Shown here piece after piece: positions 40,001-50,477 of a stretch of 64,000 nucleotides of DNA; the first letter of the stretch is position 1; every line of letters starts with the position of its first letter. The stretch spans positions 1,178,001 to 1,242,000 of the forward strand of contig NZ_JAHUTM010000001.1 in the NCBI RefSeq assembly GCF_019209905.1, read 5' to 3'. Origin of the DNA: Corynebacterium sp. TAE3-ERU12. GTDB lineage: Bacteria; Actinomycetota; Actinomycetes; Mycobacteriales; Mycobacteriaceae. Both the position numbers and the translations under genes were made by a program. The notes beneath the pieces are model-generated. The model searched no databases, was not told where the DNA came from, and saw only the letters and a program-made list of their open reading frames with translations.

Positions 40001-43000
40001 ATGCCCCGTCGTACAGATATCAACCACGTCCTGGTCATCGGCTCCGGCCCGATCGTTATTGGCCAGGCCTGCGAGTTCGACTATTCCGGCACCCAGGCTT
40101 GTCGCGTGCTGCGCGAAGAAGGCCTGCGGGTGACGCTGATTAACTCGAACCCGGCGACGATTATGACCGACCCGGAGTTCGCCGACCACACCTATATTGA
40201 GCCGATCCAGCCGGGCTATATCGAGAAGATTTTCGCCAAGGAGCAGGCCGAAGGCCACCCCATTGATGCGGTGCTTGCCACCCTGGGCGGCCAGACGGCC
40301 CTGAATGCGGCTATCCAGCTGGACCGGGCCGGCATTCTCGACAAGTACAACGTGGAGCTCATTGGCGCCGATATTCCCGCTATTCAGCGCGGTGAGGATC
40401 GCCAGAAGTTCAAGGATATTGTTGCCTCCATTGGTGGCGAGTCCGCCCGCTCGAAGGTTTGCCACAATATGGACGAGGTCCACGAGACTGTGGCTGAGCT
40501 GGGCTTGCCCGTTGTGGTGCGCCCCTCGTTCACTATGGGTGGCTTGGGTTCTGGCCTGGCGTTTACCAATGAGGACTTAGAACGTATCGCCGGTGGTGGC
40601 TTGGCGGCCTCCCCGGAGGCCAATGTGCTCATTGAGGAATCCATCCTGGGCTGGAAGGAATTCGAGCTGGAGCTGATGCGCGATGGGGATGACAATGTCG
40701 TCGTCATCTGCTCGATTGAAAATGTGGATGCCCTTGGTGTGCACACCGGTGATTCGGTGACTGTCGCCCCGGCGATGACCTTGACCGACCGCGAGTACCA
40801 GACCATGCGTGACCAGGGCATTGCCATTTTGCGTGAGGTTGGTGTGGCCACTGGTGGTTGCAATATCCAGTTCGCCATTAATCCCGATGATGGTCGCCTG
40901 ATCACTATTGAGATGAACCCGCGGGTGTCGCGGTCTTCGGCGTTGGCGTCGAAGGCCACCGGCTTCCCGATCGCCAAGATCGCCGCGAAGCTGGCCATTG
41001 GCTACACCCTGGATGAGATCACCAATGACATCACCCGCGAGACTCCGGCTGCTTTTGAGCCGGTGCAGGATTACGTCATTGTCAAGGCCCCGCGCTTTGC
41101 CTTTGAGAAGTTCCCCGGCGCTGATGACACCCTGACCACCACGATGAAGTCCGTCGGTGAGGCCATGGCGATTGGCCGTAACTACACCAGTGCACTGGGC
41201 AAGGTGATGCGTTCGTTGGAGTCGAAGCCGTCTGGTTTCTGGACGACCTCGGATGAGTACATTGCCGGTGAGCGTGCTGGTGATGTCACTGCCATCCTCG
41301 ATGATCTGCGTCGCCCGACAGAGGGCCGTATTTACGACGTGGAGATGGCGATGCGCCTGGGCGCCTCTATTGAGCAGGTGCATGAGGCTTCTGGCCTTGA
41401 CCCGTGGTTCCTGTCTGAGATGGAGAACCTGCAGGATATCCGCGCTGCTGTGCTTGATGCCCCGGTGTTGACTGAGGATCTGCTGCGTGAGGCGAAGTAC
41501 TGGGGGCTTTCCGACGCCCAGATCGCCGCGCTGCGCCCTGAGTTCGCTGGCGAGGAGGGTATTCGTTCGCTGCGCTGGCGCCTTGGTGTGCACCCGGTGT
41601 TTAAGACTGTGGACACCTGTGCCGCCGAGTTTGAGGCCGCCACCCCGTACCACTACTCCTCCTATGAGCTGGACCCGAATGCTGAGTCTGAGGTGGCCCC
41701 GCAGACTGAGCGGGACAAGGTCATCATTCTTGGCTCTGGCCCGAACCGGATTGGCCAGGGCATCGAGTTCGACTACTCCTGCGTGCACGCGGCCCTGGAG
41801 TTGTCCCGGGTGGGTTATGAGACTGTCATGGTCAACTGCAACCCGGAGACTGTCTCCACTGACTACGACACCGCGGATCGTCTCTACTTTGAGCCGTTGA
41901 CCTTCGAGGATGTTATGGAGGTCTACCATGCCGAGTCGCAGTCGGGCACTGTTGCTGGCGTGATTGTGCAGCTCGGTGGCCAGACTCCGTTGGGTCTTGC
42001 CCAGCAGCTTGCCGACGCTGGTGTCCCCATCGTCGGTACCAGCCCGGAGGCCATTGACCTGGCCGAGGATCGCGGCGAGTTCGGCACTGTGTTGGAGAAG
42101 GCCAACCTGCCGGCACCGCAGTTCGGTACTGCCACGACGTTCGCTGCCGCCAAGGCGGTGGCTGCCTCTATTGGGTACCCGGTGCTGGTGCGCCCGTCGT
42201 ATGTACTTGGTGGCCGGGGCATGGAGATTGTCTACGACGAGGAGACTCTCGAGGACTACATCAACCGCGCCACGGAGCTTTCCACGGACCACCCGGTGTT
42301 GGTGGACCGCTTCTTGGATAACGCGATCGAGATCGACGTCGATGCTCTGTGTGATGGCGAGGAGGTCTACCTCGGTGGTGTGATGGAGCATATTGAGGAG
42401 GCCGGTATTCACTCCGGTGACTCCGCTTGTGCGCTGCCTCCGATGACGTTGGGTGGCGACACCATCGAGCGGGTTCGGGAGGCCACTGCGGCGCTGGCGA
42501 AGGGGATTGGCGTCAATGGCCTGATGAATGTGCAGTACGCCTTGAAGGACGACACTTTGTACGTCATTGAGGCCAACCCGCGTGCTTCGCGCACGGTGCC
42601 GTTCGTGTCGAAGGCCACCTCGGTGCCGTTGGCGAAGGCCGCTGCCCGCGTGATGTTGGGCGCAACTATCGCCGATCTGCGTGCGGAGAAGATGCTGCCG
42701 GACTCCGGCGATGGCACGGACCTGCCGCCGGATACCCCGATTGCGGTGAAGGAAGCGGTCATGCCGTTTAACCGTTTCCGCCGCCCCGATGGCAAGGAGT
42801 TGGATTCGCTGCTGAGCCCGGAGATGAAGTCCACTGGTGAGGTCATGGGCCGCGCCGGTGATTTCGGTGCTGCCTTCGCGAAGTCCCAGGCCGCTGCTTA
42901 TGGTGAGCTGCCGACGCAGGGCACTGTGTTTGTGTCCTTGGCCAACCGCGATAAGCGCACCTTGGTGTTCCCGATTCAGCGTCTGGCTGGTCTTGGTTTC

Positions 43001-43372
43001 CATATTTTGGCTACTCAGGGCACTGCGTCAATGCTGCGTCGCAATGGCATTGATTGCGAGTTGGTGAATAAGTACACCGCTGATGGCCCGGAGGTCGAGG
43101 GCGAGCCCACCATTGTCGATGCGATTCGTGCTGGCCGGGTGGACCTGATTATTAACACTCCGGTTGGTTCGGCTGGTTCGCGTTCCGACGGCTACGAGAT
43201 TCGTGCTGCTGCGGTGTCGATGAACGTGCCGTGTGTGACCACCGTCCAGGGCGCGGTCGCTGCTGTGCAGGGCATTGAAGCGGTGCTGAATAACGAGACC
43301 GATGTGATGGCCTTGCAGGACCTGGTTTCTGCCGGTGTACCTGCCGATGCTGAGTCGACGGAGACGGAGTAG
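40001..43372 (+). CDS. carB: Carbamoyl-phosphate synthase large subunit
   Basis: 1123 aa, two homologous ATP-grasp halves. N-half: [24 protein letters not shown] and [11 protein letters not shown]-half: [20 protein letters not shown] and [16 protein letters not shown]. The C-terminal MGS-like allosteric domain ([20 protein letters not shown]) is about 190 residues. It supplies carbamoyl phosphate for both pyrimidines and arginine. Confidence 0.98.
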   Translation: MPRRTDINHVLVIGSGPIVIGQACEFDYSGTQACRVLREEGLRVTLINSNPATIMTDPEFADHTYIEPIQPGYIEKIFAKEQAEGHPIDAVLATLGGQTALNAAIQLDRAGILDKYNVELIGADIPAIQRGEDRQKFKDIVASIGGESARSKVCHNMDEVHETVAELGLPVVVRPSFTMGGLGSGLAFTNEDLERIAGGGLAASPEANVLIEESILGWKEFELELMRDGDDNVVVICSIENVDALGVHTGDSVTVAPAMTLTDREYQTMRDQGIAILREVGVATGGCNIQFAINPDDGRLITIEMNPRVSRSSALASKATGFPIAKIAAKLAIGYTLDEITNDITRETPAAFEPVQDYVIVKAPRFAFEKFPGADDTLTTTMKSVGEAMAIGRNYTSALGKVMRSLESKPSGFWTTSDEYIAGERAGDVTAILDDLRRPTEGRIYDVEMAMRLGASIEQVHEASGLDPWFLSEMENLQDIRAAVLDAPVLTEDLLREAKYWGLSDAQIAALRPEFAGEEGIRSLRWRLGVHPVFKTVDTCAAEFEAATPYHYSSYELDPNAESEVAPQTERDKVIILGSGPNRIGQGIEFDYSCVHAALELSRVGYETVMVNCNPETVSTDYDTADRLYFEPLTFEDVMEVYHAESQSGTVAGVIVQLGGQTPLGLAQQLADAGVPIVGTSPEAIDLAEDRGEFGTVLEKANLPAPQFGTATTFAAAKAVAASIGYPVLVRPSYVLGGRGMEIVYDEETLEDYINRATELSTDHPVLVDRFLDNAIEIDVDALCDGEEVYLGGVMEHIEEAGIHSGDSACALPPMTLGGDTIERVREATAALAKGIGVNGLMNVQYALKDDTLYVIEANPRASRTVPFVSKATSVPLAKAAARVMLGATIADLRAEKMLPDSGDGTDLPPDTPIAVKEAVMPFNRFRRPDGKELDSLLSPEMKSTGEVMGRAGDFGAAFAKSQAAAYGELPTQGTVFVSLANRDKRTLVFPIQRLAGLGFHILATQGTASMLRRNGIDCELVNKYTADGPEVEGEPTIVDAIRAGRVDLIINTPVGSAGSRSDGYEIRAAAVSMNVPCVTTVQGAVAAVQGIEAVLNNETDVMALQDLVSAGVPADAESTETE

Positions 43373-43379
43373 CCCCATC

Positions 43380-44204
43380 ATGGAGCCCTTTGGCGCCCGG
43401 CTTGCAGCTGTTACCGCCCAGCGCGGTCGGCTGTGCGCCGGGATTGACCCGCACCCGAACCTGCTGCAGCAGTGGGGTTTGACCGCTGATGCCGATGGCC
43501 TGCGAGCCTTTAGTCGCACCTGCATTGAGGCGTTTGGTGATATTGCCGCGCTGATTAAGCCGCAGGTGGCGTTATTTGAGGAGTACGGGTCGGCGGGTAT
43601 CGCCGTGCTTGAGCAGACCTTGGGTGATATTCACGCCACTGGGGCCTTATCGGTCGCTGATGCCAAGCGTGGCGATATTGGGTCCACGATGGCCGCCTAT
43701 GCCCGGGCGTGGCTTAGCGCTGATTCCCCGTTGGCCTGCGACAGTGTGACGGTGTCGCCGTATTTGGGGTTCGGCTCGGTGCAGCCGGCCATTGATCTTG
43801 CCGTCGAGCAGGGCAGGGGTGTGTTTGTTCTGGCGGCGACCTCGAACCCGGAGGGCGCGAGTATTCAGCGTGCTACCCGGGATGGGGTTCGGGTGGATCA
43901 GTCGGTTATTGACCAGGCTGGTCGGGTTAATGCTGAGTACGCGGCAGCTGGGGAGTGCGGCCCGGTCGGTGTGGTCGTGGGCGCTACCTTGGCGGACCCG
44001 CCGCAGCTTGATGAGTTGCGTGGTGCGGTATTGATGCCGGGTGTGGGTGCGCAGGGCGCTACTGCTGCTGATGTGGCTCGGATTGCTGGTGGGGTGGCCC
44101 GTTTCGCGTTGCCCAATATCTCCCGCGGGATTCTTTCTCAGGGCCCAGATCTTGTGTCTCTGCGTGAGGCTGCAGTCAAGGCTCGGACTGATTTCTCGGT
44201 GTGA
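43380..44204 (+). CDS. pyrF: Orotidine 5'-phosphate decarboxylase (actinobacterial type)
   Basis: 274 aa, the longer type 2 form. Catalytic Asp-Lys-Asp in VADAKRGDIGSTMAAYA, substrate-binding GIDPHPNLL and VGATLADP, and LMPGVGAQGAT near the end. It makes UMP, the last step of the de novo pathway. The ATG at 43380 is chosen after the carB stop; the open frame before it lies inside carB. Confidence 0.95.
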   Translation: MEPFGARLAAVTAQRGRLCAGIDPHPNLLQQWGLTADADGLRAFSRTCIEAFGDIAALIKPQVALFEEYGSAGIAVLEQTLGDIHATGALSVADAKRGDIGSTMAAYARAWLSADSPLACDSVTVSPYLGFGSVQPAIDLAVEQGRGVFVLAATSNPEGASIQRATRDGVRVDQSVIDQAGRVNAEYAAAGECGPVGVVVGATLADPPQLDELRGAVLMPGVGAQGATAADVARIAGGVARFALPNISRGILSQGPDLVSLREAAVKARTDFSV

Positions 44205-44227
44205 ACTGGGCAAAACGCCGCCCCAGT
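44205..44227 (+). terminator. Weak terminator after pyrF
   Basis: Arms ACTGGG and CCCAGT separated by 11 nt begin at the base after the pyrF stop and are followed by ATTTAG. Stem only 6 bp. Confidence 0.4.
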
Positions 44228-44285
44228 ATTTAGCCCATTTCAGAGTCGGTGTTATCATTCCTCGAGTAAGCGCTGGCCGGGCCGG

Positions 44286-44316
44286 TTGACTTTTCCCACT
44301 AGGGAGGGGCTACTCT
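44286..44316 (+). promoter_or_regulatory. Probable mihF promoter
   Basis: TTGACT (44286-44291) and TACTCT (44311-44316) with a 19-nt spacer lie in the longest intergenic region of the window. The leader would be about 105 nt and holds a CCGCG...CGCGG dyad at 44331-44350. Confidence 0.45.
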
Positions 44317-44330
44317 CGGCTAGCGCATTA

Positions 44331-44350
44331 CCGCGAACAATGTTGCGCGG
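44331..44350 (+). repeat. Imperfect dyad in the mihF leader
   Basis: CCGCG, AACA, A, TGTT, G, CGCGG: a near-palindrome of 20 bp, about 15-34 nt past the -10 box. It could be an operator or an RNA hairpin. It is not a good LexA box, because the GAAC/GTT half-sites are 3 nt apart instead of 4. Confidence 0.4.
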
Positions 44351-44430
44351 TGACGACAAGCTAACTGTCTCGCCAGCTAATATTGTCGAGACGTCATATT
44401 CCAGATCCCCTAGAAATAACGGAGGAACCC

Positions 44431-44757
44431 GTGGCCCTTCCGCAGTTGACCCCGGAGCAGCGTGCAGCCGCGCTCGAGAAGGCCGCTCAGGCCCGCAAGG
44501 TCCGCGCCGAACTTAAGGACAAGCTCAAGCGTGGCGCAACCGATCTTCCCGAGGTCCTGAAGCAGGCCGACGAGGATGAGATCGTCGGCAAGATGAAGGT
44601 CTCCGCCCTGCTCGAAGCCCTCCCCAAGGTCGGCAAGGTCAAGGCTCAGGAAATCATGAGCGACCTCGAGATCGCCCAGACCCGCCGCCTGCGTGGTCTT
44701 GGCGAGCGCCAGCGTCGCGCTCTGCTGGAGCGCTTCGGCTTCTCCGCCGAGGACTAA
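44431..44757 (+). CDS. mihF: Actinobacterial integration host factor MihF
   Basis: 108 aa, basic. It binds and bends DNA as a nucleoid-associated protein and is needed for integration of some phages in mycobacteria. Features: [30 protein letters not shown] and [20 protein letters not shown] with a C-terminal S13-like helix-two-turn-helix ([20 protein letters not shown]). GTG start after GGAGG; the family N-terminus ALPQLTPEQ supports it. mihF-gmk-rpoZ-coaBC order is typical of actinobacteria. Confidence 0.95.
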   Translation: MALPQLTPEQRAAALEKAAQARKVRAELKDKLKRGATDLPEVLKQADEDEIVGKMKVSALLEALPKVGKVKAQEIMSDLEIAQTRRLRGLGERQRRALLERFGFSAED

Positions 44758-44761
44758 TCCG

Positions 44762-45334
44762 ATGACTGACGACGGCGCATCCCGCTTCGTCGTCCTCTCC
44801 GGCCCAGCCGGGGTGGGCAAATCGACCGTGGTGTCTGCACTGCGGCGCACTGTGCCCAACCTGTATTTCAGTGTTTCCATGACAACTCGGGTACCTCGCC
44901 CCGGCGAGGTTGAGGGCAAGGATTATTTCTTTGTCTCTCCCGAGGCGTTCCAGGAACGCATTGATGCTGGTGAGATGCTGGAGTGGGCTGATATTCACGG
45001 CGGTATGCAACGTTCCGGTACGCCGCGGCAGCCTGTCGCGCAGGCTTTGGCCGATGGTCGTCCGGTCTTGTGTGAGGTTGACCTCGCCGGGGCTCGGAAT
45101 ATCCGTTCGGCTATGCCGGAGGCTCGCCTGGTGTTCTTGGCCCCGCCGAACTGGGAGGTGCTTGTTGAGCGCCTCACTGGCCGGGGGACTGAGGATCAGG
45201 CGGCGATTGATCGTCGCCTCCAGACGGCCCGTAATGAGCTCGCCGCCCAAGACGAATTTGATGTTGTCGTTGTCAACGATGATGTCGATGGCGCTATTGC
45301 GCGTATTGCCGCTGAACTCGGCCATACCGCTTAA
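44762..45334 (+). CDS. gmk: Guanylate kinase
   Basis: 190 aa. It phosphorylates GMP to GDP. Walker [13 protein letters not shown] at about residues 14-25; GMP-binding [21 protein letters not shown]; lid region [13 protein letters not shown]. It starts 4 nt after mihF. Confidence 0.96.
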   Translation: MTDDGASRFVVLSGPAGVGKSTVVSALRRTVPNLYFSVSMTTRVPRPGEVEGKDYFFVSPEAFQERIDAGEMLEWADIHGGMQRSGTPRQPVAQALADGRPVLCEVDLAGARNIRSAMPEARLVFLAPPNWEVLVERLTGRGTEDQAAIDRRLQTARNELAAQDEFDVVVVNDDVDGAIARIAAELGHTA

Positions 45335-45373
45335 ATAGCGTTAACCACAGCAACGTAGAAGGAAGACTTCCTA

Positions 45374-45655
45374 GTGACCCAGCAGACCATCCCCACCCCG
45401 GAAGCTGTTTTCGATCCGCCGGTCGGTATTACCAACCCGCCGATCGATGAGCTTCTGGACAAGGTCTCGTCGAAGTACGCCCTGGTGATCTTCGCTGCGA
45501 AGCGCGCTCGCCAGATCAACGACTTCTACCGCCAGATTGACGAGGGCATGTTGGAGTTCGTTGGCCCCCTGCTGACCCCAGGTGCAGCTGAGAAGCCGCT
45601 GTCTATCGCATTGCGCGAAGTCAACGCTGGCCTTCTTGAGCACACTGAGGGCTAA
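45374..45655 (+). CDS. rpoZ: RNA polymerase omega subunit
   Basis: 93 aa. It stabilises the beta-prime subunit. The core [34 protein letters not shown] is fully typical of actinobacterial RpoZ. GTG start preceded by GAAGGAAG. It lies 39 nt after gmk and 16 nt before coaBC. Confidence 0.96.
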   Translation: MTQQTIPTPEAVFDPPVGITNPPIDELLDKVSSKYALVIFAAKRARQINDFYRQIDEGMLEFVGPLLTPGAAEKPLSIALREVNAGLLEHTEG

Positions 45656-45671
45656 GAGGTTTTCCGCAGCG

Positions 45672-46937
45672 ATGAGCTCGACTGTAGCCGCCGGTCCCCG
45701 CCGTATTGTCGTCGGAGTTTCCGGCGGCATTGCTGCGTATAAGGCCTGTCACCTCATCCGCTACTTCACTGAGCGGGGCGATTCGGTGCAGGTTGTGCCC
45801 ACTGAGGCGGCATTGAATTTTGTGGGCGCCGCCACTTTTGAGGCGCTGTCCGGAAACCCGGTGAGCACCACTGTTTTCTCCGCTGTCGACGAGGTACGCC
45901 ATGTGCGCGTCGGCAAGGACGCTGACCTCGTCGTCATTGCCCCAGCAACAGCGGATCTTATGGCCCGGGCCGCTCAGGGCCGCGCCGATGATCTGCTCAC
46001 CGCGACGTTATTGACCGCGACCTGCCCGGTTGTGTTCGCCCCGGCGATGCACACCGAGATGTGGAATAACCCGGCTACGCAGGACAATGTGGCCACGTTG
46101 CGTCGGCATGGCCATATTGTGCTTGAGCCAGCTCATGGGCGTTTGACTGGTAGCGATACTGGGCCGGGCCGGCTGCCGGAGCCGGAACATATCGGCTTTA
46201 TGGCCGATCTTGCCTATGAGCGCCCCGATGCGCTCACCCGGGATCTTGAGGGCCGCAAGTTCGTTATTTCCGCTGGTGGTACCCGGGAGGCGTTGGACCC
46301 GGTGCGGTTTTTGGGCAATCACTCCTCGGGTCGGCAGGGGTATGCGCTTGCCGACGTTGCGGTCCACCGCGGCGCTGAGGTGACGCTTGTGTCGTGTGCG
46401 GTGGACCGGCTGCCGGACCCGCCTGGGGCGAAAGTGCACCATGTGGTCTCTGCCGTGGAGTTGGCCGAGGCCATGCGTTCTTACGCGTCAGATGCTGATG
46501 TGGTGGTGATGGCGGCTGCGGTCGCGGATTTCCGCCCGACGGAGATCTCCGGTTCGAAGTTGAAGAAGGGGCAGTCTTCTGCGCGTCTGGCTCATCTGGA
46601 GCTAACTGAGAACCCGGATATTCTGCAGGGCCTGGTCCAGCAGCGTGACGGACGCGGTGGTGCCAAGCCGGTGATTGTTGGCTTCGCCGCGGAGACCGGT
46701 GATGAGGATGCGTCGCCGGTGGATTATGCGCAACGCAAGCTCCGTAAGAAGGGCTGCGACCTGCTGATGTGCAATGACGTTTCTGGTGGGGCGACCTTTG
46801 GTGCTGCTGATAACGCAGGTTGGTTGCTCACCGGTGGTCAGCAGGGCGGCGATATTACTGTCACTGAGGTGCAGCACGGTTCGAAGCGGGCTGTTGCGGC
46901 TGCGATTATTGACGCGGTTATTCCGTTATTGCCCTAG
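45672..46937 (+). CDS. coaBC: Bifunctional phosphopantothenoylcysteine decarboxylase/ligase
   Basis: 421 aa. The CoaC flavoprotein half ([48 protein letters not shown]) is joined to the CoaB half ([56 protein letters not shown]). It catalyses two steps from phosphopantothenate towards CoA. The ATG at 45672 follows rpoZ closely; the open frame before it overlaps rpoZ. Confidence 0.96.
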   Translation: MSSTVAAGPRRIVVGVSGGIAAYKACHLIRYFTERGDSVQVVPTEAALNFVGAATFEALSGNPVSTTVFSAVDEVRHVRVGKDADLVVIAPATADLMARAAQGRADDLLTATLLTATCPVVFAPAMHTEMWNNPATQDNVATLRRHGHIVLEPAHGRLTGSDTGPGRLPEPEHIGFMADLAYERPDALTRDLEGRKFVISAGGTREALDPVRFLGNHSSGRQGYALADVAVHRGAEVTLVSCAVDRLPDPPGAKVHHVVSAVELAEAMRSYASDADVVVMAAAVADFRPTEISGSKLKKGQSSARLAHLELTENPDILQGLVQQRDGRGGAKPVIVGFAAETGDEDASPVDYAQRKLRKKGCDLLMCNDVSGGATFGAADNAGWLLTGGQQGGDITVTEVQHGSKRAVAAAIIDAVIPLLP

Positions 46938-46965
46938 GGGCCGATACCCCTGAGGGGTTGGCCCC
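46937..46965 (+). terminator. Nested hairpin after coaBC
   Basis: Outer arms GGGGCC and GGCCCC and inner arms ACCCC and GGGGT (loop TGA) form an 11-bp stem with small bulges, starting in the coaBC stop codon. No T-run follows. It separates coaBC from the metK promoter. Confidence 0.6.
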
Positions 46966-46991
46966 ACAGCTGGATTCTGAACCGCTTAGTC

Positions 46992-46997
46992 TATACT
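46992..46997 (+). promoter_or_regulatory. Probable -10 box of metK
   Basis: TATACT is one mismatch from the TATAAT ideal. The leader would be about 53 nt, contains the short dyads GCGG/CCGC and TGACC/GGTCA, and ends with AGGAAAGG before the metK GTG. No SAM riboswitch is recognisable. Confidence 0.5.
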
Positions 46998-47056
46998 ATT
47001 GCGAGCGGCTGACCGCAGGGTCATCTCGCACGCCCACTAGGAAAGGCATAGACACC

Positions 47057-48271
47057 GTGACTGGACGCCTCCGACTCTTCTCCAGTGAATCCGTCACCGA
47101 GGGACACCCAGACAAGATCTGTGATGCCATCTCGGACTCGATTCTCGACGCAATGCTGGATCAAGATCGCTTCGCCCGCGTCGCCGTGGAGACTGTGGTC
47201 ACCACCGGCCTCGTGCATGTCGTCGGTGAGGTATCCACCAGCGCCTACGTCGATATCGCCGGCATTGTGCGCGCCAAACTGCGCGATATCGGCTTCGACT
47301 CTTCGGAGAAAGGCTTCGACGGCACCACCTGTGGCGTGTCCATCTCTATTGGTGAGCAGTCCCCGGAAATTTCCGATGGCGTCACCGATTCGCTGGAGTA
47401 CCGCACCGATTCTGATGCCGCCCATGAGGATGAGCGTGCCGGGGCTGGCGACCAGGGCCTGATGTTTGGTTATGCCGTGCGTGAAACCCCGGAGCTGATG
47501 CCGCTGCCGATTGGTTTGGCACACCGCCTGGCCCGCCGCCTGACCGAGGTCCGCAAGGACGGCACTCTGGATTATTTGCGTCCCGACGGCAAAACCCAGG
47601 TCACTGTCGGCTACGACGAGGACAATAAGCCCGTCGAGCTGGACACTGTGGTGATCTCCACCCAGCACAATCCGGGCATTACCCATGAGCAGCTCGAACG
47701 CGACCTCCGCGAGCATGTTATCGATCACGTGCTCGCCGAGGATGGCTTGCCGACGCTGGATATTTCCGCGCTGACGTTGTTAATCAACCCCTCTGGTTCC
47801 TTTGTGCTGGGCGGCCCGATGGGTGATGCCGGTCTTACTGGCCGCAAGGTGATCGTCGATACCTACGGCGGCATGGCCCGGCATGGTGGCGGTGCTTTTT
47901 CCGGTAAGGACCCGTCGAAGGTGGACCGTTCTGCGGCCTATGCGACGCGGTGGGTGGCGAAGAATGTTGTCGCCGCGGGCCTGGCTGACCGGGTGGAGGT
48001 TCAGGTGGCTTACGCGATTGGTCGAGCTAATCCCGTCGGCATGTACGTGGAGACCTTCGGCACTGAGACCGTGGCCCCGGAGATCATTGAGAAGGCCATT
48101 GCGGAGGTCTTTGACCTGCGTCCGGCCGCTATTATCCGGGAGTTGGATTTGCGCCGCCCGATTTATTCACCGACTGCGGCCTATGGCCACTTTGGGCGCA
48201 CCGATGTGGAGCTGCCCTGGGAGCGCCTGGACCGGGTGGACGCGCTGCGCGCAGCCGCCGGGGTCCGCTAG
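47057..48271 (+). CDS. metK: S-adenosylmethionine synthase
   Basis: 404 aa. It makes SAM from methionine and ATP. Signatures [32 protein letters not shown] and [19 protein letters not shown] are intact. The GTG at 47057 follows AGGAAAGG and gives the family start [13 protein letters not shown]. It carries one copy of the word GCTTGCCGACG in a different reading frame from the other copies. Confidence 0.97.
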   Translation: MTGRLRLFSSESVTEGHPDKICDAISDSILDAMLDQDRFARVAVETVVTTGLVHVVGEVSTSAYVDIAGIVRAKLRDIGFDSSEKGFDGTTCGVSISIGEQSPEISDGVTDSLEYRTDSDAAHEDERAGAGDQGLMFGYAVRETPELMPLPIGLAHRLARRLTEVRKDGTLDYLRPDGKTQVTVGYDEDNKPVELDTVVISTQHNPGITHEQLERDLREHVIDHVLAEDGLPTLDISALTLLINPSGSFVLGGPMGDAGLTGRKVIVDTYGGMARHGGGAFSGKDPSKVDRSAAYATRWVAKNVVAAGLADRVEVQVAYAIGRANPVGMYVETFGTETVAPEIIEKAIAEVFDLRPAAIIRELDLRRPIYSPTAAYGHFGRTDVELPWERLDRVDALRAAAGVR

Positions 48272-48293
48272 GCACCACCGGGTGGCGCACCAC

Positions 48294-48299
48294 TACCAT
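48294..48299 (+). promoter_or_regulatory. Probable -10 box, leaderless, of priA
   Basis: TACCAT with an 8-nt spacer (containing GGGGG) to the priA ATG at 48308. Confidence 0.45.
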
Positions 48300-48307
48300 C
48301 GGGGGTC

Positions 48308-50356
48308 ATGACCGCCGCGCCGCACATCCCTGCTGACCTTCGGGTCGCCCGGGTGTTGCCGCTGCTTGGGTTACCGCACCTGGATCGCACTTTCGACTAC
48401 CGCGTGCCCGACGATATGGATGCCGCGGCGCAGCCGGGGGTGCGGGTCCGGGTGCGTTTTGCTGGGCGGCTTACCGACGCCATCGTCATCGAACGCGGCA
48501 CCACAACAGACCATGCCGGCCAGCTCGCCAGCCTGCAGTCGGTCTTGTCCCCGGAGGTGGTCTACCCGGACCGGTTGGCCGAATTGGTCAATGTGCTAGC
48601 TGACTACACCGGTGGGGTGCGCTCAGACATTATCCGGTCCGCGATTCCGGGGCGGCATGCCCGGGTGGAGAAAAGCCGCGCTGGCCTGCAGCCGCCCACC
48701 TGGGAAGAGCTTGGGCCAGCCGAGGGTTCCGCCACAGGCCCTGATATTGACCTATCCGGGTGGGATAGCTACGCCTGGGCTGGGTCTTTTATTGGTGCAG
48801 TTGGTGCCGGCAAACCGGTGCGTGCTGCCTGGCATCCAGCCCCTGGGGAGGACCCGTACGCCCGTCTAGCCGAATTAGCCGCCGTTACTGCCATTAAGGG
48901 CGGTGGGGTGTTGTTGGTGGTGCCCGATCAGCGTCGCGTGGACCGGATGGAAGCTGCGTTGCGTGCCCATGTCGGTGCTAAGCAGGTGACGGTGTTAACC
49001 GCTGAGCTGGGCCCGGAGGCCCGCTACCGGCGGTATCTGGATATTGTGCATGGCAGTGCCCGCATTGTCGTCGGCACCCGCTCTGCGGCTTTCGCCCCGG
49101 TGGTGAATCTGCGCTTGGCGGTGGTCGTTGACGATGGTGATGACAATCTTGTCGACCAACGCGCCCCGTACGCCCATGCCCGTGAGGTGACGGTTTTGCG
49201 TTCGGTTGTGGAGCGCTGCGCCTGGCTTTGTGCCTCCTGGGCGCGCACCACGGAGGTGCAGCAGCTCGTTGATCGTGGGTGGGCTGGGACGTTGGTGCCC
49301 ACGGTGGCGGCGTTGACTGAACGCGCTCCGCAGCTGTTGGCTGCCTCGGATACGTCCACCGACCCGGACAATATCGCCCCCGGCAGATTACCGGCGTCGG
49401 CTTTTAAGGCAGCCCGGGCGGCGCTTCGCGATGGCGCCCCGGTGTTGGTGCAGGTCCCGCGCAAGGGGTATCAGCCAAGTCTGGCGTGTGGGAAATGCGG
49501 GGCGGCGAGTCGCTGCCGGGCATGTAATGGCCCGTTAGAGATCCCGCAGCGCCCCGATGGCAGTCGCGATGATACTGCTCAGGCGATGGCTCCGGCGTGT
49601 CGCTGGTGTGGGCGAATTGATGGGCGGCACCGGTGCGGCGAGTGCGGTTCGCCGAGAATCCGGGCCGTGGTGACCGGTTCGGAGCGCACCGCCGAAGAGC
49701 TGGGTCGCACGTTCGCGCCGCATAAAGTTGTGGCCTCCTCAGGTGAGCGCATTGTGGAGGAGATCCAGCCTGGGCCTCAGGTTGTGGTGTGCACCCCAGG
49801 CGCTGAGCCGCGTGTCGACGGCGGCTATGGGGCGGTGTTGCTATTGGATACGTGGGCGATGCTGGGCCGGCAGGATTTGCGTGCCAGCGAGGACGCGTTG
49901 GCCAACTGGGTGCGCGCGGCTGCGCTGGCCCGGCCGGCGACTGCGGGTGGGGCGGTAGTCATTGCCGCCGATGCTGCTGTCCCCGTGGTGACGGACCTGC
50001 TGAACTGGGATATTGTTGGCGCGGCGGGACGGGAATTAGCTGAGCGCACCGCCGCCCAGTTGCCGCCGGCAGTCCAGTTGGCGGCTGTGGACGGCACCCC
50101 TGCTGCCATTAATCGCTTTCTTGATGATGCCGAGCTGCCCGAGGCGGCGACGGTTTTAGGCCCGGTGCCGTTGCCTGCTGGGTCGCGCCCGCCGCCGGGG
50201 ATGGATGCCGCCGATACCCGCCGGATTCTGGTGCGGGTACCGCATGGTCAGGGCCGCAGGCTGGGCCGGGCGTTGCGCACTGCGGCTGCTACCCGGGCAT
50301 TAGATCGTTGTGAGCCGCCGGTGCGGGTGATGATGGACCCGCTGCGAATCGGTTAG
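48308..50356 (+). CDS. priA: Primosomal protein N' PriA, helicase motifs degenerate
   Basis: 682 aa. The N-terminal 3'-binding domain (VARVLPLLGLPHLDRTFDYRVP) and the zinc module (CGKCGAASRCRACNG and CRWCGRIDGRHRCGECG) are well kept. In contrast, Walker A reads GAVGAGKP (163-170, Thr replaced by Pro) and the DEEH-type motif II reads VVDDGDDN, so helicase activity is probably absent. This degeneracy is known for actinobacterial PriA. It should still act in replication restart by recognising forks. It lies between metK and fmt, as in relatives. Confidence 0.93.
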   Translation: MTAAPHIPADLRVARVLPLLGLPHLDRTFDYRVPDDMDAAAQPGVRVRVRFAGRLTDAIVIERGTTTDHAGQLASLQSVLSPEVVYPDRLAELVNVLADYTGGVRSDIIRSAIPGRHARVEKSRAGLQPPTWEELGPAEGSATGPDIDLSGWDSYAWAGSFIGAVGAGKPVRAAWHPAPGEDPYARLAELAAVTAIKGGGVLLVVPDQRRVDRMEAALRAHVGAKQVTVLTAELGPEARYRRYLDIVHGSARIVVGTRSAAFAPVVNLRLAVVVDDGDDNLVDQRAPYAHAREVTVLRSVVERCAWLCASWARTTEVQQLVDRGWAGTLVPTVAALTERAPQLLAASDTSTDPDNIAPGRLPASAFKAARAALRDGAPVLVQVPRKGYQPSLACGKCGAASRCRACNGPLEIPQRPDGSRDDTAQAMAPACRWCGRIDGRHRCGECGSPRIRAVVTGSERTAEELGRTFAPHKVVASSGERIVEEIQPGPQVVVCTPGAEPRVDGGYGAVLLLDTWAMLGRQDLRASEDALANWVRAAALARPATAGGAVVIAADAAVPVVTDLLNWDIVGAAGRELAERTAAQLPPAVQLAAVDGTPAAINRFLDDAELPEAATVLGPVPLPAGSRPPPGMDAADTRRILVRVPHGQGRRLGRALRTAAATRALDRCEPPVRVMMDPLRIG

Positions 50357-50358
50357 CG

Positions 50359-50380
50359 GCAGCGCTGTTGGCGGTGCTGC
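50359..50380 (+). terminator. Possible terminator after priA
   Basis: Arms GCAGCGC and GTGCTGC (one G-U) with an 8-nt loop, beginning 3 nt after the priA stop. No T-run. Confidence 0.35.
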
Positions 50381-50413
50381 TGCGCAACTGTCTGGGGTCT
50401 GCCCCCTAGGCGC

Positions 50414-50419
50414 TACCAT
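50414..50419 (+). promoter_or_regulatory. Possible -10 box of fmt-rsmB
   Basis: TACCAT followed by GGGG in the 121-nt priA-fmt gap; the leader of about 52 nt ends with AAGGAG before the fmt ATG. Confidence 0.4.
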
Positions 50420-50477
50420 GGGGTGCCTGAGTGGCGGTGTTATCTCGCTTCGCCGACTAGTTAAGGAGACCTCGTCT

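Noticed and set aside
40577..43003. Long open frame (808 codons) on the minus strand opposite carB
   Set aside because: Third-codon GC bias of carB keeps the antisense frame open; the translation shows no domain and is rich in His and Arg, as expected from a shadow.
44335..44346. GAAC...GTT resembling a LexA box in the mihF leader
   Set aside because: Spacing between half-sites is 3 nt, not 4, and the flanks do not match.
46966..47056. SAM riboswitch or McbR site before metK
   Set aside because: The leader is too short for a known SAM riboswitch and no TAGAC-N6-GTCTA palindrome is present.
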